Shown: positions 1-7,116 of the stretch, in pieces | Position numbering within the stretch: position 1 is the stretch's first letter | How the letters are laid out: every line of letters starts with the position of its first letter | Origin: an uncultured Bacteroidales bacterium | Lineage (GTDB): Bacteria; Bacteroidota; Bacteroidia; Bacteroidales; Muribaculaceae | Assembly (NCBI GenBank): GCA_900539915.1 | Contig: UQDU01000005.1 | Span: 1 to 64,000, forward strand | DNA length: 64,000 bases | Reading direction: 5' to 3' | Position numbers and translations under genes: made by a program | Notes under the pieces: generated by a model | What the model was told of the DNA's origin: nothing | The model's database searches: none | The model's input: only the letters and a program-made list of their open reading frames with translations

Positions 1-152
1 GACATGCCATGGCATGTCCCTACTACATAGGAACGCCATTCGAGCATTTACGCTTTCTTAATTAAACAGCATTGGGATGCACCCTGGTGCATCCGCCAAC
101 AAGCAGACAATCAGTATATGTATATCGGCTGCACCAGGGTGCAGCCCTACAA
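1..152. repeat. Dispersed palindromic repeat cluster 1
   Basis: Starts with the perfect 18-bp palindrome GACATGCCATGGCATGTC followed by CCCTACTACAT and the shared ~45-bp spacer that ends in CTTAATTAAACAGCATTG. A second palindrome with GGATGCACC-type arms (near 76-96) and a third, CTGCACC/GGTGCAG followed by CCCTAC (near 131-150), come next. The same modules recur near 15.0, 25.1, 32.0 and 55.0 kb. The cluster may continue left of the window. Confidence 0.8.
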
Positions 153-222
153 TTTGACAGCTTTGCAACACCCTCTGCAATGAAGAGTGCTTTGTCGGGA
201 TCCAAGCTATCTATGGGGCGGT

Positions 223-834
223 TTAGTCATCTGCCAGCATCGATGACAGGATCTCGTCAGCTTTCTGCTGGCCTAACGAGGCGCGGATGATAGCCTTGGC
301 AAACTTCAGGGTTGTGCCGGGTCCCTCCGATGTTATCACATTGCCGTCTATGACCACAGGCTCTTTGACATACGTTCCCCCGTTGGACTCTATCATCTCG
401 CCGAGACCGGGATAGCATGTGGCTTTCTTGCCCTTGAGGATGCCTGTGGGGGCAACCACTACCGCCGGACCGGCGCATATGGCAGCAACCTTGCCTCCGC
501 GCTCTGACTGTTTCTTGATGATTTCGTTGACCACGGGAGATGCGTGAAGATTGTCGGCTCCGGGTTGTCCGCCGGGGATGATGATCCACTCGGCATCGGC
601 CGTATCTATATCCGCGAGCAGCGAGTCGGCCACCACCGTCTGGCCGGTAACGCCTGTGACAGTTTTCGTGTCGGCAACAGCCACCTCAACGACTTTCATT
701 CCGGCACGACGCATGGCATCGACCGTGGCCAATGCCTCTATTTCCTCGAAGCCGGGCGCGAGGAATATGTAGGATGTCTGTGACTTCATAGTGAACGACA
801 TTATTAATCCGAGTAAAAGCAATAAATATCTCAT
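223..834 (-). CDS. DJ-1/PfpI family protein
   Basis: Glutamine-amidotransferase-like fold of the DJ-1/ThiJ/PfpI family, whose members act as glyoxalases/deglycases, redox-sensing chaperones or peptidase-like enzymes; the substrate here is unknown. Visible hallmarks are the early acidic motif GFEEIEA, the IIIPGG loop, and the nucleophile elbow AAICAGP with the conserved cysteine (about residue 120). The chosen ATG at 834 adds a short hydrophobic leader (RYLLLLLGLIMSF) that looks like a signal peptide. The ATG at 789 (MKSQTS) would give the usual cytoplasmic length of about 188 residues, so localisation depends on the start. Stands alone, reading toward repeat cluster 1. Confidence 0.85.
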   Translation of the reverse strand: MRYLLLLLGLIMSFTMKSQTSYIFLAPGFEEIEALATVDAMRRAGMKVVEVAVADTKTVTGVTGQTVVADSLLADIDTADAEWIIIPGGQPGADNLHASPVVNEIIKKQSERGGKVAAICAGPAVVVAPTGILKGKKATCYPGLGEMIESNGGTYVKEPVVIDGNVITSEGPGTTLKFAKAIIRASLGQQKADEILSSMLADD

Positions 835-1051
835 ATGCTTGAATAACACGGCCCCCTTCACATAGGTTTATCCGCGCCGCATGTTTAGGTATTTCAATAA
901 TTTTTGCATGAATTTTTCTGAAGAACCTTTTCAAAATGTCAAATTTTATTAGTAATTTCACGGCCACATAACGCTTCGCAAGCAAGCCACGTCTGTAGGG
1001 GTGAGGTTCCGACCTAGCCTCCAGTCCGGGGTCAGCGGAGCGGGATGTATA

Positions 1052-1323
1052 AAACATACATAAGAAAGCGTTTATCCGCGCTGATTCTTGACCATTGGAA
1101 ATTCTCGCAAAATTTCAAATCGTAGTCAAGGGTTGAGCAACGGTAGATGCCCGTGGATATGTAATTATCTTGCTTTCGGCACGATGTTTCGCGAGAAACA
1201 AAGCCGGACGCATTGATTGCATATACAGGCGTGGGCTTCTGCGTTGCCGTCCGACTACGATTAGGCAATGCGAGAAGCCTCCAATGGTAGGACGGTAACA
1301 GATACAGATTCCTACGCTTTTTT
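1052..1323 (+). ncRNA. Structured RNA candidate, copy 1
   Basis: This stretch aligns with 21001-21259 over most of its length, with shared blocks AAAGCGTTTA, CAACGGTAGATG, GTGGATATGTA and GGGCTTCTGCGTTG. Both copies can form the same helices with compensating changes: an early hairpin (AAGAA-AGCG / CGCT-TTCTT), a long hairpin GGCTTCT-GCGTTGCC (1234-1248) pairing with GGCAATGC...AGAAGCC (1264-1279), and a closing stem GCGTGGG (1229-1235) with CCTACGC (1311-1317) followed by six T. The 5' end is unclear; no good promoter is seen. It could be an independent RNA or a leader that ends in a terminator before the peptide operon. No known family is recognised with confidence. Confidence 0.5.
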
Positions 1324-1376
1324 GTCAACAATTCATGTCCAACTCCGGGGATATCTATAGGACACAAACTAACGCA

Positions 1377-1697
1377 ATGAGCGAAAAGAAACGAAAAGAG
1401 GAATTGCAATCTCGCCGTCAATTCTTCAAAAATGCTGCAAAGGCTACTTTGCCAATAATTGGAGCAATAGTAGCAGCAAACATTCCTTTAATATCCAGAG
1501 CCTCTGAAACTGGGACAGAAATCGAATATGGTTGTGACTGGGGCTGCACAGGAGGATGTTCTGGCTCTTGCGGTCGCGTATGTTCATCTGGATGCACTAA
1601 TAGTTGCGCCGGATCTTGTTCAGGGGCATGCAAAGGATATTGCCAAGGGTATTGTAAAGGAACTTGTTCAGGTGGTTGCAGTGGATACAGTTACTAA
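1377..1697 (+). CDS. CXXX-repeat radical SAM target peptide with Tat signal
   Basis: Precursor of a ribosomally made, modified peptide, 106 residues. The N-terminus has a twin-arginine signal: SRRQFFK at residues 12-18, a hydrophobic stretch to about residue 38, then ISRAS. The mature part is a strict four-residue repeat with cysteines at 53, 57, 61 and so on to 101 (13 in all), mostly as C-x-G-x, ending SGYSY. The family matches what is known as the Cys-Xaa-Xaa-Xaa repeat radical SAM target. The next genes encode its likely maturases and a Tat translocase, which suggests export after modification. ATG 1377 is preferred over 1335 because it leaves a normal-length Tat n-region. AT-rich, unlike the surrounding core. 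Confidence 0.9.
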   Translation: MSEKKRKEELQSRRQFFKNAAKATLPIIGAIVAANIPLISRASETGTEIEYGCDWGCTGGCSGSCGRVCSSGCTNSCAGSCSGACKGYCQGYCKGTCSGGCSGYSY

Positions 1698-2874
1698 TTT
1701 AACCAAACAAACCGGACGTTCTTGGCAAGCTGGTCTTGCCAAGAACATTACCTTTATCGTTACCAAAGATTGTCAACTCGCTTGTAAATATTGCTACCTT
1801 GTAGGTAAAAATGACAAGGAACGTATGACGTGGCCAGTTGCAAAGAAAGCCATTGACTATCTTCTTGCCCATGAACAGGATTTTAAAGAAAAATCCGTAA
1901 TCTGGGATTTTATCGGTGGAGAACCATTCCTTGAAATAGAATTAATCGATAGAATATGCGATTATTTAAAGACTGAGATGTTTCGATTAAACCACCACTG
2001 GTTTGAATCTTACCGTTTCTCGTTTTCCACGAATGGAATCAATTATGACTCTCCCAAAGTACAGGATTTTATCTCCAAAAATAAACAACACCTATCAATA
2101 GGCATTACAATAGATGGTACAAAAAAGAAGCATGACTTAAATCGCGTTTGGAAAAACAATGAGATACGAGGTAGTTACGATGATGTAGTTAAAAATATAC
2201 CGTTATGGCTATCTCAGTTTCCGGCTGGAGGAACTAAAGTGACAATCAGTTCGGCAGACATCCCTTATATTAAGGAAAGTGTTTTACATCTATATTCTCT
2301 CGGGATTCACGAAGTCAATATAAATGTAGTATTTGAGGATGTTTGGAAGGATGGAGACGACCTTCTTTTCGAACAACAATTAATAGATTTAGCCGATTCT
2401 ATCATTGATGGGAAATTATATGAAAATTTCGCATGTTCGTTTTTTGCAGAATTCATCGGAAAACCAATGGACTTAGAGACGGATAACCAAAATTGGTGTG
2501 GAGCTGGCAAAATGTTGGCAATAGATGCATCTGGGAAATTTTACCCATGCACCCGATTTGCAGCATATTCTCTCCGAGAAAAGAGTCCTATAATCATTGG
2601 AAATGTTGATGAAGGAATTAACCGTAATCTGTTACGTCCATTCCTTTCGCTTGACCGTATTACGCAATCGCCGCAGAAATGTATTGATTGCGAAGTAGCA
2701 AGTGGTTGCGCTTGGTGCCAAGGTGAAAATTACGATGCAGCCGCCACGGATACTATCTTTCAACGTTCAACGGCAATATGCAAAATGCATAAGGCTCGTG
2801 TTCGCGCCAATAATTACTATTGGAATAAGTTGTACCGCAAACTTGAACAAGAAAAAAAGGATGAGCCATGCTGA
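1681..2874 (+). CDS. Radical SAM/SPASM peptide maturase, CXXX-repeat target
   Basis: Predicted to use S-adenosylmethionine radical chemistry to modify the cysteine-rich precursor encoded just upstream. The CxxxCxxC cluster motif is KDCQLACKYC (cysteines about 31, 35, 38 from the GTG at 1681). The C-terminal SPASM part has NWCGAGK, YPCTRF, CIDC, GCAWCQG and ICKMH cysteines for auxiliary FeS clusters. There is no ATG before the radical SAM domain after the precursor stop. The frame stays open back to 1528 inside the precursor gene, so GTG 1681 (17-nt overlap with the precursor) is a guess and other starts are possible. The stop overlaps the next ATG (ATGCTGA). Confidence 0.85.
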   Translation: MDTVTNLTKQTGRSWQAGLAKNITFIVTKDCQLACKYCYLVGKNDKERMTWPVAKKAIDYLLAHEQDFKEKSVIWDFIGGEPFLEIELIDRICDYLKTEMFRLNHHWFESYRFSFSTNGINYDSPKVQDFISKNKQHLSIGITIDGTKKKHDLNRVWKNNEIRGSYDDVVKNIPLWLSQFPAGGTKVTISSADIPYIKESVLHLYSLGIHEVNINVVFEDVWKDGDDLLFEQQLIDLADSIIDGKLYENFACSFFAEFIGKPMDLETDNQNWCGAGKMLAIDASGKFYPCTRFAAYSLREKSPIIIGNVDEGINRNLLRPFLSLDRITQSPQKCIDCEVASGCAWCQGENYDAAATDTIFQRSTAICKMHKARVRANNYYWNKLYRKLEQEKKDEPC

Positions 2875-3800
2875 AATATCTAATTGTACTTCTTGATGAC
2901 AATGCAGTGTCGTATTGCCATTATTCGCCTAAAGCAGACACTGGTATTTCCATCTCGTCTGACTTGTTGAAGAAAACGATTTTTTTTGCAATGAAGGAGA
3001 ATCTCTCCGTACAGTTCGTCTATTCAAGGAACGATGTGCCAGATGAGATTGCTTCTTTAATTGACACAATTGACCATACTGATATTGCCCCTACAGATGC
3101 CGATATAATAGTAATAAATGGCTGGGATGAGGTATCAGTGAGTAACTGTGCCAGAGGACGCTCCTATGTAATACGTACCCGATTTGAAGACCTCCTGAGT
3201 AACGACGAGACACTTAAGTCTATTCTTACAACTACTGATAGGATTAACATAGTGATAACCGATGTTGAAAAATTTTCGGATCTTAGTATCGGGAAATATC
3301 AGGCATTTTTGGACGGTCTAATTCCAATTATTGTCGAAGAATATAAGGCTGGTCATCAAGTTCAATTAAATCTTTTGACCGACCGCCTGATGCTAAAAGA
3401 GATGAACAATTGCAATGCTGGACATGAGTCAATAACTCTTGCCCCAGATGGGAAATTCTATGTCTGCCCGGCATTCTATCTTAATAGCGAACAAAGCATT
3501 GGTGATATAGATAATGGTCTTGACATCAAGAATCCTCAGCTATACAAGCTGGATCATGCACCGATATGTCGCGTATGTGATGCTTTCCAGTGTAAGAGAT
3601 GTATATGGCTTAATAAAAAGATGTGTCGGGAGGTAAACACACCAAGTCACCAACAATGTGTCATGGCACACATTGAGCGTATTGCCTCTAAAAAACTGCT
3701 TGATGAGTTTAGAAAGATAGACAACTCTTTCATGAGTGAGATAGATATACCAGAAGTGGAATATCTCGATCCCTTTGATAAAGTAACAAAACAAAAATAA
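2868..3800 (+). CDS. CXXX-repeat peptide maturase (SPASM-like, no radical SAM motif)
   Basis: A 310-residue protein resembling the second maturase of CXXX-repeat systems. It has no N-terminal CxxxCxxC, so it should not be a stand-alone radical SAM enzyme. The C-terminal third is SPASM-like: CNAGHESITLAPDGKFYVCP, then CRVCDAFQCKRC and MC...QQC, resembling the cluster-binding region of the upstream maturase. It probably works as a partner or scaffold for peptide binding. The start overlaps the end of the maturase gene by 7 nt, so the two are translationally coupled. The exact activity of this family is not known to me. Confidence 0.75.
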   Translation: MLKYLIVLLDDNAVSYCHYSPKADTGISISSDLLKKTIFFAMKENLSVQFVYSRNDVPDEIASLIDTIDHTDIAPTDADIIVINGWDEVSVSNCARGRSYVIRTRFEDLLSNDETLKSILTTTDRINIVITDVEKFSDLSIGKYQAFLDGLIPIIVEEYKAGHQVQLNLLTDRLMLKEMNNCNAGHESITLAPDGKFYVCPAFYLNSEQSIGDIDNGLDIKNPQLYKLDHAPICRVCDAFQCKRCIWLNKKMCREVNTPSHQQCVMAHIERIASKKLLDEFRKIDNSFMSEIDIPEVEYLDPFDKVTKQK

Positions 3801-3806
3801 TAGATA

Positions 3807-4082
3807 ATGAGAAAAGAAGTAGGTCGTGTCACCGAACAGGAACGCGATGAAATTCAAACGCTCTTTGAGCGACGCAATGGGCTGAGTGAATTGGCCAAGA
3901 TACTTACTGCTGACAACACGGAACTATATGAACGCCTTGTAAACGATATCGGCGAAACTTCTACGAAGTTTCAACAATGGTGGAACCGCATGGGCGATAA
4001 ATATCATTGGGAAAGTGCCGAGAATGGCAACTGGGAGATAGATTTCAATGAATGTAAAATCTACTTAGTCACACTTATATGA
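3807..4082 (+). CDS. CXXX-repeat peptide modification system small protein
   Basis: Small 91-residue soluble protein, charged and mostly helical at the N-terminus (TEQERDEIQTLFERRNGLSELAKIL), with the aromatic stretch QQWWNRMGDKYHWE in the second half. It matches the size and position of the small accessory protein of CXXX-repeat peptide systems. It may bind or deliver the precursor, but no catalytic motif is visible. It starts 6 nt after the previous gene and overlaps tatA by ATGA, so it belongs to the same operon. Confidence 0.7.
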   Translation: MRKEVGRVTEQERDEIQTLFERRNGLSELAKILTADNTELYERLVNDIGETSTKFQQWWNRMGDKYHWESAENGNWEIDFNECKIYLVTLI

Positions 4083-4333
4083 TAGTATGTATGATTGGAG
4101 CGACTGAGATTATACTCATAAGCGCCGTAATCCTCCTTATTTTTGGAGGAAAGAAATTGCCTGAGCTTATGAAAGGTATGGGTAAAGGCGTTAAGAGCTT
4201 CAAGGAGGGTATAAATGAACCATCCGAAGAAGAAATGAATCGTCGAGTCGAGGAAGAAGTGCAGCGACGTGCAGATGCAGAAGCTAAAGGACTGAAAAAA
4301 GAGGCCAAAGAAAATATTGATAGACGTGAATGA
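4079..4333 (+). CDS. tatA: Twin-arginine translocase subunit TatA/E
   Basis: 84 residues with the TatA layout: a very short N-terminus, one membrane helix (IGATEIILISAVILLIF), the FGGKKLPEL hinge typical of the family (F-G-x-K-x-L-P-E), an amphipathic helix (MKGMGKGVKSFKEGI), and a charged tail of Glu/Arg/Lys repeats. It forms the transport pore for folded Tat substrates. The gene overlaps its neighbours on both sides (ATGA at 4079; 17 nt with tatC), which ties it to the peptide operon. An alternative start at 4091 (MIGATE) is closer to other TatA N-termini. Confidence 0.92.
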   Translation: MIVCMIGATEIILISAVILLIFGGKKLPELMKGMGKGVKSFKEGINEPSEEEMNRRVEEEVQRRADAEAKGLKKEAKENIDRRE

Positions 4334-5117
4334 GCAACCATCCGAAGGCAGTCTTCTTACATTTGGAGGGCATCTTGAAATACTACGCAAGATGCTCTTC
4401 CGGATTATTGCGGTAGTAATAATCCTTGCTACCATAATTTTTTGTTTCAAAAAGGAAACGTTTTCCATTCTCCTTGCTCCACAACATTCCGACTTTTGTA
4501 CTTTTAAACTGATTGAACATTTGTTTCAGATATTAGGTCTGAATTTTCATTTTGATGAATACAATGTTTCACTTATTAGTACAGAACTATCAGCACAGTT
4601 CATGACACATATTACTGTCTCATGCGTACTGGCAGTCTTATTGGCATCTCCCTATATAGTTCTTGAACTGTTTAGATTCATATCGCCGGCCCTATATGAG
4701 AGCGAGAAAAAGAAATCTTATATTGTAGCAATTGTCATCTATGCACTATTCATTATCGGGCTATTGATGAGCTATTTTATTCTCTTCCCGATATCATTCC
4801 AATTTCTCGCTACATATCAGGTTGATGAGTCTATCACAAATACAATCACGCTGGACTCCTATATCTCGACATTCACGATTCTTACTTTCCTAATGGGTAT
4901 AGTGTTTCAACTTCCAGTATTAGCATATGTACTTGGCAAAATGGGATTTATTGACTCGGATTTGTTGCGTAAATATCGTGCGTATGCATTGGTCATTATC
5001 ATGATAATAGCTGCAATCATAACACCCCCCGATATATTTACCTTGGTTTTAGTAACTTTCCCGATATATGGTCTGTATGAAGCAAGTATTTTAGTACTTC
5101 GTGGAATTAAGTCATAA
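4317..5117 (+). CDS. tatC: Twin-arginine translocase subunit TatC
   Basis: Six-helix membrane receptor of the Tat pathway, about 266 residues, the usual length. It begins with the family-typical cytoplasmic GGHLEILRKML segment and has the long helices and the SPALYESEKKK cytoplasmic loop expected of TatC (consensus PGLYxxEK). It recognises the twin-arginine signal, here most likely that of the CXXX-repeat peptide. The frame begins with TTG at 4317 or GTG at 4326, with no ATG available before the conserved region; translation is probably coupled to tatA, whose stop is at 4333. It is the last gene of the AT-rich operon. Confidence 0.92.
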   Translation: MIDVNEQPSEGSLLTFGGHLEILRKMLFRIIAVVIILATIIFCFKKETFSILLAPQHSDFCTFKLIEHLFQILGLNFHFDEYNVSLISTELSAQFMTHITVSCVLAVLLASPYIVLELFRFISPALYESEKKKSYIVAIVIYALFIIGLLMSYFILFPISFQFLATYQVDESITNTITLDSYISTFTILTFLMGIVFQLPVLAYVLGKMGFIDSDLLRKYRAYALVIIMIIAAIITPPDIFTLVLVTFPIYGLYEASILVLRGIKS

Positions 5118-5191
5118 GAGGGGAGGTTGAGCAGCAACAACCTACATTAGGAATAACTGCATCTTCTTTAATATAAGTATTAATTTTATAT

Positions 5192-5395
5192 ATCTTCCTT
5201 CCAGCTGTCGGCACTGCTGATGGGAGTGCCCTCAAAAACCGTGGAGCGTATGGAGGCTACTGGTCCGGGACGCTACGTGATACCGATGACCACAATACGG
5301 CTGCCAACCTCTACTTTGTGAAGTCGATGAAGTCCACACAGTATTCTAACCGTTATATAGGCCGCGCCATCAGAGGCGTGCACCCTAAAGACTAA
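5192..5395 (+). pseudogene. 3' remnant of a Bacteroidales paralogous-domain surface protein
   Basis: The frame reads IFLPAVGTADG, GAYGGYWSG, NLYFVKS and GRAIRGV, ending in TAA at 5393. This matches the C-terminal end (IFLPAAG...YWSS...R.VRPV) of the lipoprotein domain sometimes called the major paralogous (FISUMP) domain. No start codon or upstream coding part is present: it begins abruptly in AT-rich sequence after tatC. Most likely it is a gene tail left when the upstream island arrived. Confidence 0.6.
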
Positions 5396-5420
5396 TAGTT
5401 AGGCACTTTATATTATTTGA

Positions 5421-5454
5421 AGCCGCGGCCTCCGTGATGGAAGTCGCGGCTTTT
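5421..5454 (+). terminator. Rho-independent terminator
   Basis: Stem AGCCGCG (5421-5427) with CGCGGCT (5445-5451) followed by TTTT. It lies after the remnant gene and probably ends transcription from the tat end of the operon. Confidence 0.6.
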
Positions 5455-5469
5455 GCTATCTTCAAGGTT

Positions 5470-5619
5470 TTAGTGGGATGTTTGGTCAAGTAGGGCGCAG
5501 AAGCCTTGTTTGTTGAATTGGTAGTACATCTCGATGCGCTGGGGGGTGTCGTCGGCATTTGTGCCGTGGTTATGCTCGTTGAGCGGCATTCCGCAGCTCT
5601 GACAGAATTTCTGGTCCAT
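5470..5619 (-). CDS. Small zinc-ribbon-like protein, possibly degenerate
   Basis: 49 residues starting MDQKFCQSCGMPLNEHNHGTN, which matches the N-terminus of the putative zinc ribbon family (KFCQSCGMP..GTNADG). In that family a second cysteine pair follows in a YCxYC-type motif. Here the corresponding part reads IEMYYQFNKQGFC, so the second CxxC is missing and metal binding is doubtful. It lies in a gap full of gene remnants and may itself be decaying. Confidence 0.5.
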   Translation of the reverse strand: MDQKFCQSCGMPLNEHNHGTNADDTPQRIEMYYQFNKQGFCALLDQTSH

Positions 5620-5745
5620 ATGTTTAGTTCCTGTTGGTTATATGATTCCGGTACCTGACGTGCCGTCTGACACCAAATGTACGCACTCCTGTCTACAAAT
5701 CCAAATTTCGGGTCGGAGGGTCCGGTGTGAGGGGCCGGTGCCGTA

Positions 5746-5955
5746 TCAAAACCTGTTTTTGTCCGTGTTGCCGGCTCCGTGTCCTTTATAGCGAGAGCGA
5801 GCGGAATTGAGGTTGTATCTGACGGTGAGCGACAGGTCTCGCGTGTCATAGTATTTCTTCACCGACATGCAGCTCATCGCATCGTAGGAAATAATTTCCT
5901 GGCGCCATGTGTCAAATACATCATTGAGCTGCAACTTGCCGCTTATGCCGGCTGT
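5746..5955 (-). pseudogene. C-terminal remnant of an outer-membrane beta-barrel protein
   Basis: The frame contains GKLQLNDVFDTWRQE, then DLSLTVRYNLNSARSRYKG and the end GAGNTDKNRF. This is the usual last-strand and tail pattern of Bacteroidetes OMP beta-barrel (TonB-receptor-like) proteins, where the end reads K..GTGAGN..K.RL. An in-frame stop lies upstream (5956-5958) and the rest of the barrel is absent, so this is a relic. Confidence 0.6.
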
Positions 5956-5985
5956 TTATTGTGCTTGGTGGTTTATCTGCCGCTA

Positions 5986-6531
5986 TCAACCGATGTGTAG
6001 GGCATGATAATGTTGTTTGGTCATCAGGTAAATGTGCTCTGTGCGTTTGTCGCCGAGCGGAGACAGGATGTCGGTGTCGGTGTGATGGAACTTAAAGCCG
6101 CATTTCTCGCAGACACGTTGTGATTTGTTGTTCCCCTCATAATGTCCGCACCACACCGCATCAAGCGCCAGCTCATTGAAGCATCTTGAAAGCAGGGCAG
6201 CGACGGCTTCCGGGATTAACCCTTGTCCCCAGTAAGGCTTGCCAATCCAGTAGCCAATCTCAGCTTCGCTTTGTGTCATGTCCGCTGCATGAAGACTGTT
6301 GGCAAACATTATTCCGCAGCAGCCTATCGGCTCGTCTGTGTCTTTCAACACGACGGCGTATGTCTCGTGGGCTGCAAATACAGTCCGTATGATCTCAAGG
6401 CTGTTTTCCGGCGAGGTATGTGGAGGCCAACCGGCGATGGGGCCCACGTCAGGGTCGGATGCGTACTTGTATAGGGCCTCGGCATCATCCTCGCGCCAAT
6501 GCCGCAGAATAAGTCTCTTGGTCTCAATCAT
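5986..6531 (-). CDS. GNAT N-acetyltransferase, RimJ/RimL type
   Basis: 181 residues of the acetyl-CoA-dependent GNAT fold. It begins MIETKRLILRHWREDDAEALYKY, the standard opening of the RimJ/RimL/Acetyltransf_3 group, and has the AEIGYWIGKPYWGQGLIPEAV segment containing the acetyl-CoA binding loop (Q/R-x-x-G-x-G/A-like: WGQGLIPEA). Then follow ALDAVWCGHYEGNNKSQRVCEKCGFK, where asparagine and the C-terminal GF motif are conserved. The substrate (protein N-terminus, amino acid or drug) cannot be told. It is an intact gene between two remnants. Confidence 0.9.
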   Translation of the reverse strand: MIETKRLILRHWREDDAEALYKYASDPDVGPIAGWPPHTSPENSLEIIRTVFAAHETYAVVLKDTDEPIGCCGIMFANSLHAADMTQSEAEIGYWIGKPYWGQGLIPEAVAALLSRCFNELALDAVWCGHYEGNNKSQRVCEKCGFKFHHTDTDILSPLGDKRTEHIYLMTKQHYHALHIG

Positions 6532-6557
6532 TTAATCTCTGTTTCAATCCGTCATTA

Positions 6558-6770
6558 TTAAACATTATCGGCTGCTTTCTCAAACCAATGGATTGCCTTT
6601 GGGTTATTGCAGTCCTCGCAATAGCCCCACGAATAATATTTGCCGAGCATGTATTGCGCCTTGGCGTTTCCCTTCTCGGCTCCAGGCGTAATGGCAGATA
6701 CGGCTCCCCGAGTCTGTTCCAAGTCTCCTTCTCGGCATATTTTCGAGTGAATTGTGCTATAATTTTGGTT
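6558..6770 (-). pseudogene. Sel1-repeat protein remnant
   Basis: The frame reads AEKGNAKAQYMLGKYYSWGY, then NNPKAIHWFEKAADNV and a stop at 6558-6560. That is a clean Sel1-like repeat (A..G...AQ..LG..Y..G......KA..W..KAA). No ATG precedes the repeat, and the residues upstream (CREGDLEQTRGAVSAITP) do not continue the repeat pattern. It is a 3' fragment of a longer tandem-repeat gene. Confidence 0.6.
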
Positions 6771-6873
6771 GGACTGTTAGTTCGCTCATAGATTTACCGT
6801 TTTGACTGTTTGCTGCCGGACTTGGCTATCACAAGTATTTTCTTGATAAATGGCCCAAAATCGAGATTAAAGA

Positions 6874-6912
6874 AAATCGCTAAGTAGTTGAGATTTAACT
6901 ACTTAGCGATTT
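6874..6912 (-). terminator. Terminator after tRNA-Phe
   Basis: Perfect 16-bp inverted repeat, AAATCGCTAAGTAGTT (6874-6889) and its complement (6897-6912), with a 7-nt loop, followed on the minus strand by TTTTCTTT. It lies directly downstream of the minus-strand tRNA. Confidence 0.75.
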
Positions 6913-6918
6913 GCGAGG

Positions 6919-6991
6919 TGGTGCCACCAGGAATCGAACCGGGGACACAAGGATTTTCAGTCCTTTGCTCTACCAACTGAGCTATGGCACC
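6919..6991 (-). tRNA. tRNA-Phe(GAA)
   Basis: 73-nt cloverleaf on the minus strand with acceptor GGTGCCA/TGGCACC, D arm GCTC..GAGC, anticodon loop CTGAAAA (GAA) and T arm GGTTCGATTCC. The 3' CCA is not encoded in full (CCT follows the discriminator A). Confidence 0.97.
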
Positions 6992-7116
6992 ATCCGTTGT
7001 CCGTATTTGTTGTTTGGACGGTGCAAATTTAGGGACTTTATTTGGATTTTGCAATAGGTTAGGCGCTTTTTGTGCAAATTTTATTGATTTGGGTGGTGTT
7101 CGGGAGTTTTTGTGGG

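Noticed and set aside
686..1057. 123-codon minus-strand frame upstream of the DJ-1 gene
   Set aside because: It overlaps the DJ-1 gene in another frame and its upstream part lies in non-coding sequence next to the RNA candidate; the translation has no protein-like pattern.
1032..1421. 129-codon minus-strand frame across RNA candidate copy 1
   Set aside because: Covers the structured RNA and the start of the peptide gene; not preserved in the second RNA copy.
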